Below are positions 12,501 to 22,259 of a DNA stretch of 64,000 bases, one piece after another. Under the pieces are notes generated by a model. That model did no database searches. It was not told where the DNA came from and worked only from the letters and a program-made list of their open reading frames with translations. Each line of letters begins with the position of its first letter. Position 1 is the stretch's first letter. A program made the translations under genes and the position numbers. The DNA comes from Phoronis australis (Eukaryota; Phoronida; Phoronidae): the NCBI GenBank assembly GCA_002633005.1, contig NMRA01000043.1, positions 1,057,267-1,121,266 on the forward strand, given 5' to 3'.

Positions 12501-15500
12501 TTTGTATTTACAACTTGGACACTATGGTGGCGCTGCAAAAATGATTTTTGTGCATTGTTGTTAGTACGCAATGCGTCGCCTTAGCATCAACTTTAACAAC
12601 GCAAACGTGAAAGCCTGCGTGTTCCAAACATGCAAAACCTTTATACTTCGGACGCAATGGTTTCAAGCATAATCGCAAATTCGTGCAAGTAGTGAAGATA
12701 TATTTGAAGCCCGTTCGTTATCAAGATCATAGTCTTTGATTTAAGCAAGCAAACAAATCTCTCCGTGTAAAAAATGACTTGCCGCTGACTAGTAATCTAT
12801 CCACTTATTATGCGCATGACCATTCTTATAAATCCCAAAACGAATCTACTAAGGATAGGAGTTCTTTTCATACATGTAGTAAGGCAAATTTCCAGTGGAA
12901 CACCAAAAATGTGTATTTCACCTCAACACATGCATTTCAGTTCGGTTGCACATGAAATATGTTCAATTCCATAGAGGCCTAAGAAGGAAACACACCCTTC
13001 TCCGAAGCCCGTAGCTAGCGAAGTGGCCGACAGTCACCCAAGAATGGTCCTCGTAACAAAGGCTATACAACGCACTGAGATGCAACAAAGACATTAAGCA
13101 TAACAATAAATGAACAACAGCAACTAAATAACGTCCCGTCACCTACATACATTGGCGAATTAAGAGAATCTTCTCACAAAACTGTTTTATGTGTTTGTCG
13201 ACGCGTGCATCTGCCCTACACATTTAGCAGTACATTAGTAACGTTTCTCCATTCAAAAATGCCCTTGATTTAAATCACCTTAATAAAGTTGGAAATTTAA
13301 TGGAAAAATCGATTTTTATATCTTGAGTCCAACACTTGGCCATTTGTGAATACGTGCCTTTCTGTTCTAGGCTGCGACTCTACAAAAAAGTGCCTGTGCG
13401 AATCTAGAGAGTGGCGATGCTGCGTCCCCTTACGCCGAGTCGTCATCAAAAAAGGAAAACTACCAGGTTTGCAACTTATGTGCATTTGTCAAGCCAAGAA
13501 CACTACATATTTCCACTGTTTGGATAGTAGCAGTGGTGAATTTCTTTGGATAGTAGGAGATGTTTTGGTTGAGAATAGAAAGCAACTCTCCAGCCCTGAG
13601 GTCACGTGTTACGCGAGATCTTGTGGTATCCATGCAAAGCAATGATTTGTTATTTTTCCTTTATAACATTCAAATAGTATCCAAACGGCGCAGTATCATT
13701 CCGTCAATATTATGACGATGTAGTGGGAATAGACTCTTGTTGTGCCAACCGCCTAGACACTCATTTTAGTTTCAATGATTTTAGCCAATTACCAAAAATT
13801 TCGCAAAGGAAGCCTGTGTGATGACGTGCTTGGTCGTGTGCTTTGTCGAGATTCTCGGGGGTACGGAACGGATGCCTGGTCAACAACGTCGAGCTAATGT
13901 GAGGCTTTACACTATTTTTCAGACCGTTATGCGGAAACTTGTCAACAGGTATATACAAAAGACAAAGAAAGAACTCCGTCACGAGGGCGTCAACGAGGAC
14001 GATTTATTAGAAATAAAACAAGATATCTCTAGTCTCAGGTAAGTGTTCAAGCTGAGTGCAGGTGTACTAGCAAAGGGTAATTTTTTAAATTGAACAGAAA
14101 GTCTGACAGTCCGGAGATATCCAGTGTTTACCTGTGTCCTGTATTGGCTTGCTTCGAACTTAAAATCGATCTGTCAGCATGACACTCAAAATTGGATTGT
14201 CGTCTTTTTACAGCTCGTATCTCACTGAAAACATGAATTCCATAAAAGAATGCAGGTTTCGTTTTTGAAAGACAAAAGAACTTAAAAAATACATGTAAAA
14301 GATGAACGAATTTCAAAAAGAGTTTTTTGATTTTTCGATAGATTCGGCACTGCTCAACATCTCTTTTGACTCAACTGACACTTATTTCTAAGTCCAGAGC
14401 CGGACCTCGGTATCATAGCACTCTGTGAGGCAAAAACTAGCCCAAGTAACTAGGAAGCTGATCATTACCCAGAAAAATACCTAAATGTCACACCTTTAAT
14501 GCTATATAGCCGGATACCTAACAAGCCTGTGTACTTAGTGAACTTTCTTAACAGTTGTAGATTTTATCTCAGTAAAAATATATCTTTTTCTAAAAGCAGA
14601 AAGCTCATAAAATTTGATTTTTATCTTTATACCAATCTGCCATCAATTAGTCACGTGACTATGTACTTCTAGTACAATTTAGCATAAAAGAAAGGTACAC
14701 TCATAGCGGAACCACGGTATCAATAATCTGACTAAATTTCAGTGGTAAGAGCACTAGACCCGAAATTTACAGACCTGTAGTTCGATTCCCAGCTGGGGTT
14801 CCTGATTTTTATGTATTTATTTGATATATCTAATTAAATTTCGTTTGATATATTAAGAGTTCAAGATGAAATCTCAAAAATTCTGTTAAAGTTTCCTAAA
14901 TTCTCATTTCGTGTTTGTTTCATGTAACGTTTAAATCTTCTCATGAAAATCGGAAAAATCCTTTTGATAGCCTCTGATGCAAAAAGTGGAAATTTTTAAA
15001 AAACAATTCCTTAGAGCCTTGTGGAAAACAGTTCATATCTGAGAATTTAAATGAATTCTATGGGCCCGTTCTGAGGCATGATGTTCCGAAAATAGTCAAA
15101 TTTAAACGCTTTTCTAGGGTCCTACATAATCTTAACAAATTATCCACTGATAGATAGACAAAGACAACGGCTGGTGCTTTCTTGTAGATATGAATTTCGA
15201 GAAGACCGGAAGCGCGAACTGGCAACTACAACCGCCCTATTGGAAAGCATAAAATCTCAATTATGTCGAACAATGGGGAGCAATGGACGAACATCTCTTC
15301 ATTGCAGTTGCTCACTTCCTAACAAGTTGATTGACGTCGGGCGCCTTAAGAACGAGATTGTTGACAGTTTACGGCAGGACTTATGCGATATAGTTCAGGG
15401 TGTGACTTCTCAGAAAGTAGCAGAGTCTTTACAGCAAGCATTGCATCAAAACATTGTTTTACCTCCGGCTGAATCCGAGTTGTATACCACGCATTTATAC

Positions 15501-15512
15501 ACTCAACTATGA
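3220..15512 (+). CDS. TRPC-type cation channel, complete gene, 8 coding exons
   Basis: Coding exons are 3220-3571, 7585-8186, 9146-9488, 10064-10520, 11518-11713, 12187-12408, 13923-14038 and 15188-15512. All junctions are GT-AG and phases agree, giving an uninterrupted 870-residue protein, the usual TRPC size. The order is N-terminal ankyrin-type repeats (about residues 45-190), a TRPC linker, six membrane segments (about 346-643), the TRP box [10 protein letters not shown] (656-665) and a cytoplasmic tail. Family signatures include [38 protein letters not shown] and NMLIAMM. TRPC channels are receptor-operated, Ca2+-permeable tetramers of the plasma membrane. Residues in S2-S5 resemble the TRPC4/5 and Drosophila TRP group more than TRPC3/6/7. 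The start at 3220 follows an in-frame stop at 3184; an ATG at 3343 (A at -3, G at +4) is an alternative. The chain ends T-Q-L, a possible class I PDZ ligand. Confidence 0.95.
3572..7584 (+). other. TRPC intron 1
   Basis: This 4-kb intron has no convincing coding sequence. It contains a G-run at 4870-4890 and a short CATAA repeat near 6758-6790. Joining exons 1 and 2 directly gives a continuous ankyrin repeat, so no exon appears to be missed. Confidence 0.7.
7585..8186 (+). CDS. TRPC exon 2 (ankyrin repeats and linker)
   Basis: The acceptor is CCAG at 7581-7584 and the donor CAG|GTGAGT. The exon covers residues 118-318. [23 protein letters not shown] is a canonical ankyrin repeat, followed by the Cys-rich PCPECRD segment and [13 protein letters not shown], characteristic of the TRPC linker. 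Joining G from exon 1 to GT here gives [13 protein letters not shown], a continuous ankyrin repeat, which confirms the junction. Confidence 0.93.
8565..8752 (+). repeat. 21-bp tandem repeat in TRPC intron 2
   Basis: Degenerate copies of GACGGACCTTCAAATGGGAAG run head to tail for about nine units. The period is a multiple of three, which keeps a frame open. Its position within an intron and lack of homology argue against coding. Confidence 0.75.
9146..9488 (+). CDS. TRPC exon 3 (pre-S1 to S2)
   Basis: The acceptor is TTTAG and the donor TGCG|GTAGGT, phase 1. Residues 319-432 start with [18 protein letters not shown], a hallmark of TRPC proteins. They contain two hydrophobic stretches, about 349-369 and 387-402, and the conserved RGPPP turn. 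Confidence 0.94.
10064..10520 (+). CDS. TRPC exon 4 (S3 to S5)
   Basis: The acceptor is TTGCAG at 10063. The donor is ACTAG|GTTAGA. A stronger-looking GTACTT at 10508 breaks the reading frame into exon 5, whereas 10520 restores it (AG+A gives Arg). Residues 433-584 include [28 protein letters not shown] and [13 protein letters not shown], all diagnostic for TRPC channels. An acidic EEDDDA run precedes the pore. Confidence 0.93.
11518..11713 (+). CDS. TRPC exon 5 (pore helix and S6)
   Basis: The acceptor is TTTCAG and the donor GAG|GTTGGT, phase 0. Residues 586-650 contain [11 protein letters not shown], aligning with the pore helix, and [13 protein letters not shown], the end of S6. The family LFW triplet reads LIW here, a substitution at a residue often considered important for TRPC pore function. 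Confidence 0.93.
12187..12408 (+). CDS. TRPC exon 6 (TRP box)
   Basis: The acceptor is TTTCCAG and the donor AAA|GTAAGT. Residues 651-724 hold the invariant TRP-box [10 protein letters not shown], then [14 protein letters not shown] and SPKS, and a very basic [11 protein letters not shown] segment typical of the cytosolic region after S6. Confidence 0.94.
13923..14038 (+). CDS. TRPC exon 7 (C-terminal tail)
   Basis: The acceptor is TTTTTCAG and the donor CTCAG|GTAAGT, phase 2. The reading [11 protein letters not shown] through [15 protein letters not shown] matches the conserved TRPC segment usually written VMxNLVKRYV...LKQDISSxR. Confidence 0.92.
14738..14832 (+). mobile_element. tRNA-derived SINE fragment
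   Basis: The stretch carries an A-box-like AGTGGTAAGAGC and a B-box GTTCGATTCCC 38 bases apart, followed by GGGGTTCCTGATTTTTATGTA. A second copy in NAGA intron 2 (44140-44240) shares CCTGTRGTTCGATTCCCA and the GGTTCCTGRTTTTTA tail. It lacks a foldable acceptor stem, so it is not a tRNA gene. Confidence 0.6.
15188..15512 (+). CDS. TRPC exon 8 (C-terminus and stop)
   Basis: The acceptor is CTTGTAG and the last codons end in TGA at 15510-15512. It encodes residues 764-870, beginning [20 protein letters not shown], a likely coiled-coil extension. The tail is short and ends YTQL; T at -2 and L at 0 fit a class I PDZ-binding ligand. CIRB-like and coiled-coil assignments are inference. Confidence 0.9.
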
Positions 15513-15594
15513 GGAAACATGTCCAACCACCTATACAGTCCTGTGTCCCGATGTAGTAGCGGGGATTGCGCGACAGTAATTCCAATTTAAAGAC

Positions 15595-15750
15595 CAGGGC
15601 TGAGTTGCATAAAGCTTCAAAAGTTATCCGCTGGATAAGTTAAATTGTTGCGTGACGTTAGGTGCATTGTTCAACAATAAGAACGTGACGCGTGATAATG
15701 CTACGTCATTGTTGCTATACGACCTATAACTTTTGTGCAACTGGGCCCAG
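15595..15750. mobile_element. MITE with GTTGCAYAAA termini
   Basis: It starts CAGGGCTGAGTTGCATAAAG and contains CAAAAGTTAT; it ends ATAACTTTTGTGCAACTGGG. The ends are imperfect reverse complements. The element lies 80 bases past the TRPC stop codon, so it probably falls in the 3' UTR. Confidence 0.65.
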
Positions 15751-15975
15751 AAATTTCCCATCGTACCAATTGACGAACAACAAATGGGTTCTGGCCTAAA
15801 AATGATGTTTGTCAGTGTGCTGTTTGAATTTCGCAGCTCACCCACTCGTGCCGTCTTGCTGTCGTAACTACCCTTGCATTTATATTAAAGAAAAGGCTAC
15901 TCATATAACTATAACTATTAAGAATGGGGCCTGAAATGAACTCATTTGTTTTTGCTTCTGGGGTTGGTGTTTTTT

Positions 15976-15981
15976 AATAAA
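15976..15981 (+). terminator. Candidate polyadenylation signal of the TRPC gene
   Basis: AATAAA occurs about 460 bases after the TRPC stop codon. An ATTAAA at 15884-15889 is an alternative. Neither has been tied to a transcript end. Confidence 0.4.
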
Positions 15982-16128
15982 TGCCGAAACATGGCAAGCC
16001 GATTTTTGCCCTTAGTTGTTTCTATCATCATTTGTCATTAACTTTTGACTAATTTCAGCATCAATTTTATAGGTTTTATGCAATGCCTGACAGATTTCGA
16101 CACAGTTTTAGCTTCATGTTGGCCAAAT

Positions 16129-16205
16129 CTGAGGCACAAATGGCAAAAACGAGAAATTTACATGGGTTATTGAAAAACCACCTCAAATCAAATTGACTGA
16201 AATCC
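16129..16205 (+). repeat. Dispersed repeat shared with 41045-41115
   Basis: The block GAAATTTACATGGGTTATTG with AAACCACCTCAAAT is recognisably related to GGGTTACTGAAAAGCCACCT in NAGA intron 1. Extent and class are unknown. Confidence 0.5.
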
Positions 16206-16511
16206 CTTTGAAAACTGGAAAGAATTTGCATACAAAGACGCAACGGTGAAATGAAATAAGGTTGTTGGAAGTTTATTACCTGTGTCCTTCCTATATTCAG
16301 AAGCAAACTTGCAAACTTGAACTGGACACTCAAGCACAGAATAACAGACAATAATTTTGAGGTTGTGTTAAAGTAGAACGAAAAATGTCAAAAAAATGTT
16401 CGGGTTTGATTTCGAGTAATAAGATTAAAGCGACTGGGTTCGACGACAATGAGTTTTTAAATTCTTACTAAAATTGTTAATGTTAGTTGTTGTTCCTTTC
16501 AATTGCTTTGT

Positions 16512-17115
16512 CGTTAAACGCACGACCGTGATAATATTGTTAAAAGCACGACCGTGGTAATATTATTGTTAAACGCACGACCGTGGTAATATTATTATTG
16601 TTAAGCGCACGACCGTGGTAATATTATTATTGGTAAACGCACGACCGTGATAATATTGCTAAAAGCATGACCGTAGTAATATTATTATTGTTAAACGCAC
16701 GACCGTGGAAATATTATTATTGTTAAACGCACGACTGTGGTAATATTATTGTTAAACGCACGACCGTGGTAATGTTATTATTGTTAAACGCACGACCGTG
16801 GTAATATTATTATTGTTAAACGCACGACCGTGGTAATATTATTATTGTTTAACGCACGACCGTGGTAATATTATTATTGTTAAACGCACGACCGTGGTAA
16901 TACTATTATTGTTTAACGCACCACCGTGGTGATATTATTATTGTTTAAGGCACCACCGTGGTAATATTATTATTGTTTAACGCACCACCGTGGTAGTTTT
17001 ATTGTTAAATGCACCATCGTGGTTATTGTTAGACGCACCACCATGGTACTTTTAATGCTAATCGCACCACCATGGTAGTTTTATTCTTAAATACACCATC
17101 GTGACAGCTTTATAT
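16512..17115 (+). repeat. 32-bp minisatellite with CAC..GTG palindrome core
   Basis: About 20 head-to-tail copies of a unit reading roughly GTTAAACGCACGACCGTGG followed by TAATATTATTATT. CACGACCGTG is a CACG/CGTG palindrome. The core drifts along the array from CACGACCGTGG to CACCACCGTGG and then CACCATCGTGG or CACCACCATGG. Some units are shortened within the ATT run. Confidence 0.95.
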
Positions 17116-17466
17116 TGCTACCGTAAATGTTACCAGAGCAAATCCGAGAAATTGGTAATGCGTCTTTCCTTTCTTTCACACAAAATTTAACGCATCATAA
17201 GTTCACATAGTATTTACCCGAATGTTTTGGGTTTTGATAAAATAATGTTCATTAACAGATAAAATGCTCTAGAAAACGTGATATAAGACCAAAATATGTA
17301 GTTTGGAGTCATTGATACTCTTTAATGTGCAATACTCCTTGTCTTCTGCTAAAATAACCTTTGATTGAGGTCATTTACCGTCATGACATCAGTCTCTCAT
17401 GGTGTCCTGAGTCAGTTGTGAAATACAAATTCTTGAACTAAGTGACCATTCTTTTTTGCTTCACAC

Positions 17467-17719
17467 CAGGGGTCCGTTCCAAGAAAACTGACTTCGCTAA
17501 GACAGTTAAAGTCAGATTTAAGATAACACTTAATTTTGTCTTAAGTCTTTCCCAAGAAAGTGACATTAAGTGCGATTTAAGTTTTTGGATTATGTTTTGT
17601 CTTAAGTTTGACGTCATCGTACTGGATGTGGAACTTTCAAAGTTTGTAGGTTGAGACAAATCATATACTTAAGACAAAAATGAACTTGACTGAAGTTGGT
17701 TTCTTGGAACAGGCCCCCA
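17467..17719. mobile_element. 250-bp MITE, GGTCCGTTCCAAGAAA family, copy 1
   Basis: The left end CAGGGGTCCGTTCCAAGAAA matches the reverse complement of the right end TTTCTTGGAACAGGCCCCC. Internal ACTTAAG/CTTAAGT motifs recur on both sides, so much of it is inverted-repetitive. A second copy is at 60598-60850. Confidence 0.8.
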
Positions 17720-18689
17720 GTTCATTACAAATGATTTCGTGACGGTTTAAGAAGCCCATATGCGCAAAAACACACTTTTCACGTATTGAATGAGAGGCAA
17801 CATGGCAGCACTTTTCAACGAACAGGGATAACGCAAAACCCAAACAGTTTTGACCGAGGGGAGAGCTTTTTAACCATGACGATGGGTCATGGCCCCAATG
17901 TACCCCCTAGTGACTGCCTTAACATTTTCTTTCACAGCAGAAAAACAATTCCATCTCGTGTCGACTTTTAATGAGATAAGGCGAGGAATTCAGAATTAGT
18001 TTGAGACTAAGAATGCCCCAGCAAGCTTATTCGATGTATTTTTCATTTTCCGTACGACGTTACAACGTATATAATAAGTAGTCTCAAAAGGCATATACAG
18101 TTGCAAAACACGAAAAAGGGTGTTCAGTGCGTTTTGGTTCCTTTTCACAGAAGCTACACATATGAGACTGTGAAACACAAGTACGTCATAAAAATACATT
18201 TTTGGTAAGAATTCTCATCACGGTTTTGATAAATTATTTTCCACTCAGCCATCGGTACACTTTTGGTTTTTAAAATAATGTTTTAACAAATAAAGCAGAG
18301 AGAAAGGCTTGGCGACAGAATATTTTCATTTAAATATAGAAATCTAATACCATAATCATACAATTTAGTAAATCAGGCTGGTTTTTCGTGAACCTGAATC
18401 CAGGAATTCCACCAAAAAGGAAGAGACATAACTCTACCTTTATCTTGTTTACGGTTCATTAATGTACTAAATACATACTCCTCGAAAAGGGATTTTAGAA
18501 GCTTGAGTGGGCAACTTAAAACATGGTTTCCTCCAAAAATAATATTTTCCATATCCAGACAACATGAATTTTGTAGGATTTCTTTGCAAATTACTTTAAG
18601 GGACTTTATAAATGATGCAGTGTGAAGGAATCATATTTAAACCTCAATTCCAAGGAATTACTGTACATCATGTAAAAACTGCGCACACT

Positions 18690-19791
18690 ACTTACATTTG
18701 ATGGTGCTTCGGTGTCAACAATGGCTTTGACCTTCTTTGGATCTGGTGAGATTCCATCTCTACTAAAGACAAGTCCGAAAAAATCGATGGACGACTTGTT
18801 ATACTCACATTTCTTGGCATTCAGTGTCAGCCCATTGTCTTGCAATGCTTGGAACACATCGTAGAGAGCCTTATCGTGGTCTTCCTGCGTCTTCCCAAAC
18901 ACAATTATGTCATCGGCTATATTTTTCACACCGGGAATTCCTTTAATCATACTTTTGATCGTTTCTTGAAATATTTCAGATGCGGAACAAACACCGAAAT
19001 TTAGACGCCGATAACGGAAAAGACCAGCATGCGTACTAAACGTAGCGATATAGCGAGAACTTTCATCCAACTCGAGTTGGTGATAACCGGAACGTAGGTC
19101 CAATTTACTAAAAGTTGAGGACCCATTCAAATCTGAAATTAACTAATCAACAGTGAGCATGTGGTGGCCTTCGCGTTCAATTGCCGTATTCGGCCCACGC
19201 ATATCGACGCATAATCTGATGTCATCGGAGTCCTTCTTAGGAGGGGTCACAATGGGTGAAATTCAAGGCGTCGGAGTGCCAACCTCTACCTTTTCAATGA
19301 TGCCTTCTTTCAACAACTTGTTGAGCTCTTTTTCGACCTTCTCCCTCAAGTGAAACGGTGTACGCTGATGTCGAATCGCGATCGGCTTGACGTCAGGGTT
19401 AATGTGGAGTTTCACGTTTGAGTTTTTCAACTTTCCTATCCCACTGAATAGTTCTGGAAATCGGTCCTCAACACTTTTTATATTTCTCGCGACTTGGACA
19501 AGATTCAGCTTAGCGCATGTCGGGTAACCCAGCAACGAACCGTGATTGCCCTTGACTACCAGAAACTCGCAACAGGCATAAATCTGTTTTGTTTCTATGC
19601 TGACCTGACACCGTCCGATGACCGGCAATGGGTTACATTTTCTCCAGACGACGTTTGTTTAATTTGGGTGAGCCTATTTTCGCATACGTCACCTCGTCAA
19701 GGATGTTTATTGACGCACCAGTGTCAATTATCATGTCCCATGGTCTATCATTTAACTTCACGGAAACATGTGGAATCCGAGTCGATTTCTG
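18690..19791 (-). pseudogene. Ty3/gypsy protease-reverse transcriptase pseudogene
   Basis: After an in-frame TAG from gag, the protease reads SVKLNDRPWDMIIDTGAS, giving the aspartic protease triad DTG. RT blocks follow: LNKLLKEGIIEKVEVGTPTP, SKLDLRSGYHQLELDESSRY, FGVCSASEIFQ and the catalytic IADDIIVFG (YADD-type motif with Ile for Tyr or Phe). In-frame stops occur near 19263 and 19132, and there is a frameshift near 19630. The frame ends at PKKVKAIVDTEAPSNVSSVRSF. Not functional. Confidence 0.88.
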
Positions 19792-20668
19792 CTAACTCAC
19801 ACCATAACAATATTCCTCATCACTCGACTCAGGTTGTTGACAGTTATCTGAGTGTGATGTAACGCCCTTTTTGTCGTTTTTAATCTCCCTTACTTTATGG
19901 GTTGTTACCGGTCTCGTTTGTCTCACACGGCAGAATTTTGCAAAATGTCCAACATTTTGACACTTATAGCAAATTTTATCTTTGGCAGGACATGGTCCTG
20001 AATGTGGATAACTTCTTCCACAGCTGAAACATGCCTTGTTTGCCAAGTTTGGTTTAACATACCCTCGCTGTCTCGGCGTTTGTACGTTGGTACGTGGACG
20101 ACTACTTTTATCTCTCATCCTATTCATGCTATGAGTGTCTCTCTCAAGAGCTGCCGCCTGACTATCCGCAATTTCAACAGCGACCAAGTGCCAATATCTC
20201 TGCTAGAGGTTTGTCTGCCTCTCTCAGCGCTCTGCGGTGTAATTGATTGGATGAACAGTTCTGGATCACCTGAGACAGGATCTCTTGATTCGCGTTTACA
20301 AAATTACAGTTGGCAGCCAACTGTCTCAGTTCAGTAACAAATTCATCTAACGACTGTCCGGCTTGCTGTCTGTACGTCCGAAACTGATAGATGTCCATCT
20401 GAACATTTTTCTTGAGCTTAAAATAAGACAAAAGTACCTGTTTAGTGCCCTCCTAGTCCTGCGTTGAGCCCCCCTTGTTGGCCTCATATATGTCGCACGT
20501 TTTGTCGCCAACGTAGTGCAACAGCAGCGCCCGCTTCCTGGCCCCGTTCTCCTCCGTGTCGGCGAGTCCCATGCCGACGAACAAGTTTTCTAACTTTCCG
20601 ATCCACCGTCGGAACTTCGGGCCAGCGCTAGTGCTGTCCTCACAGTCAAACTGTGGAAAAACTGGCAA
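19792..20668 (-). pseudogene. Ty3/gypsy gag pseudogene with CCHC zinc knuckle
   Basis: Starts MPVFPQFDCED about 40 bases after the primer-binding site. It has the capsid-like RRWIGKLENLF, DIYQFRTYRQQAGQSLDEF and FVTELRQLAANC blocks. A zinc knuckle CYKCQNVGHFAKFC (CX2CX4HX4C) follows a partial CFSCG finger. An in-frame TAG at 20453 and a frameshift near 20187 disrupt it. Confidence 0.87.
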
Positions 20669-20705
20669 ACCTCATGCCTGCATTGTCCACGCTCAATGAG
20701 TTCAA

Positions 20706-20717
20706 ATCCTCGTCGCC
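20706..20717 (-). other. Primer-binding site, complementary to tRNA-Ser 3' end
   Basis: On the minus strand the bases directly after the LTR read TGGCGACGAGGA. This is complementary to a 3' end TCCTCGTCGCCA of a serine tRNA. The same string follows the LTR at 39761-40000. Confidence 0.8.
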
Positions 20718-20719
20718 AG

Positions 20720-20974
20720 TGTAATATTCTGATATTACGAAGTCAGAATATAAGACTTGCTGTATCAAATACTTTATTGGAACTAACTTAATTCACTACA
20801 AGGTGGCTTATGTAGAACAATGACTAAGCAGCATGCAATTCTTACAATCGAAGTGGTAATACCATATATAGAACTTTCAGAAAGTCAATGGCCATTCAGG
20901 ACCAGCATGCAGAGCTCAGTGACCCTACAGCTATGGTGATGACCTATTTACTATTCTCTGTATTTCTTGCTACA
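20720..20974 (-). mobile_element. 5' LTR of the Ty3/gypsy element
   Basis: The stretch begins TGT and ends ACA on either strand and abuts the primer-binding site. On the minus strand a TATATA (20865-20870) precedes an AATAAA (20773-20778), the order expected for U3-R-U5. The outer end could instead be ACA at 20988. Confidence 0.75.
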
Positions 20975-21030
20975 CTCATTTCACTACATGGATGTAACTT
21001 GACTGGTATGTCGACACTTGATGTCTTGAC

Positions 21031-21057
21031 CTGATGATGTCAAATGAATAGACGAAA
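21031..21057 (+). ncRNA. Hammerhead-ribozyme-like core, possibly from a Penelope-like element
   Basis: CTGATGA is followed after 16 bases by GAAA, the conserved hammerhead core spacing, with GTC..GAC able to pair as stem II and TCGAC/GTCGA flanking as stem III. A bulged T and the lack of a clear UH cleavage triplet suggest a degenerate copy. A similar motif lies on the minus strand at 54522-54547. Confidence 0.3.
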
Positions 21058-21282
21058 CGTCGAATCAACATGAACTTTTTTATTTGTGCGGTGATTGTCC
21101 GTTTTTTTGATCATTCTTTTTTGGTCTCTTCCCCATCTTGTGTTGAGCACAGTTGCGTCTTGTAGAAAGGGGTTCACGGCTTATTCGGTCTCTTTTATAG
21201 GTTCTTAAAAATACGAAAAACGAACACGTCTTAGAGCAAGAGTGAAAACACCTATACGACTGAATGGAATAGCATTCCAATA

Positions 21283-21420
21283 AATAGGACAGATTACAGG
21301 AAAATGACATTCTTTCCTAGAACAGTCGCAGACTGGAATAGCTTGCCGGCCTGCATTACATCAGTCCCTTCTCTTGATATCTTCTGTCAGCAAGCTATCA
21401 GCCCTTCTGAAGTAACATAG
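21283..21420 (+). pseudogene. LINE reverse-transcriptase ORF tail
   Basis: The 45-codon frame contains YRKMTFFPRTVADWNSLP and SVPSLDIF and ends in TAG. This is the typical extreme C-terminus of CR1/L2/RTE-type non-LTR elements. Everything upstream is missing, in keeping with 5' truncation. Confidence 0.7.
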
Positions 21421-21632
21421 TGGGGTGCCTCCATTTGGAGCACCCTCTTACTGACTGCCTTAGGCCTGGTACCGATCTAGCTATGTTAATCGACCTCTGA
21501 AGTGACGTCCACTATGTATATATATCCTTTTAATCCTGTTATAGTTGTTCTCGTTTTTGTTGATATTCATTGTTATACAGTGACATAATCGGCTTTAGAG
21601 AGTGTGGTCACTTAAACCAAGAAGAAAGAAGA

Positions 21633-22145
21633 TTACATCACCACGGTCGCGAATGTCAATTTCAATGGTACCGACGTAGTTTCACTGTAAAGGTTTGAAC
21701 CGAATAGTCTCAAAAATTGTCTCTCCCGGCTTTCTTTCAAGGGAACAATCCTCAAAAGCGAGTGTGTCTCCGACAACTGAACGACCGACTCCACAAAAGC
21801 AGTAGACGTAGAGAGCGTAGAATCCTCGATGAACAAACATTTTTGAGCGTAGTAAATACCCGGGCTGTCGGTATAACTCTCGTGGTCGAGCCCCAACATG
21901 TCTCTTAATTTCGGACTGAATGTAACTTCATCCCCTTTCTTGACACACATCTTGTTAGTCACATTGTTATAGCCCAGTCTAATCCAATTCAATGATCTTT
22001 GTCTTGGCAACACAGCTCTCCAAGCATGGCGTGGAAACCATTTACCAGTTCTTTTTGGGCCGGAGCAAAATCCCGGAGCTATAGCCTTTAAAGCGCATAC
22101 AAACCACTGATCCCGGCTTTCGTAGTTTTTGTTAATGAAAAAAAT
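21633..22145 (-). pseudogene. Polinton/adintovirus-like minor capsid ORF fragment
   Basis: The frame is open from 22145 to the stop at 21633. The string GDEVTFSPKLRDMLGL, the following tyrosine-rich segment and the LLRIVPL block resemble, in order and spacing, a minor capsid (penton-type) protein found in Polinton/Maverick and adintovirus-like elements of many invertebrates. The YVYCDI-like strand usually seen between these blocks is only weakly preserved. No polymerase, integrase or major capsid gene is nearby, so it is an isolated relic. An unrelated host fragment is possible. Confidence 0.4.
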
Positions 22146-22259
22146 TTAAACAACTTCACTGGATGGTAAAGGATAACCCAAACCTTATTCACAGAAATTG
22201 TCTATTTTTACAATGTTTCACACGTGTCTAACGAAATACCTTCCCATACCAAAAAAGGC

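Larger units (their letters stand above)
18690..20974 (-). mobile_element. Decayed Ty3/gypsy retrotransposon, 3'-truncated
   Basis: In minus-strand order there are an LTR (20974-20720), a primer-binding site, gag with a CCHC knuckle, an aspartic protease with DTGAS, and a reverse transcriptase that stops after the palm/thumb. RNase H, integrase and the 3' LTR are missing; homology ends near 18690. Several point nonsense codons and at least two frameshifts interrupt it. The PBS type resembles the Mag-like group. Confidence 0.85.

Noticed and set aside
14747-14795. tRNA gene
   Set aside because: A and B boxes are present but no acceptor stem or proper anticodon arm folds, and a diverged second copy shows it is a SINE.
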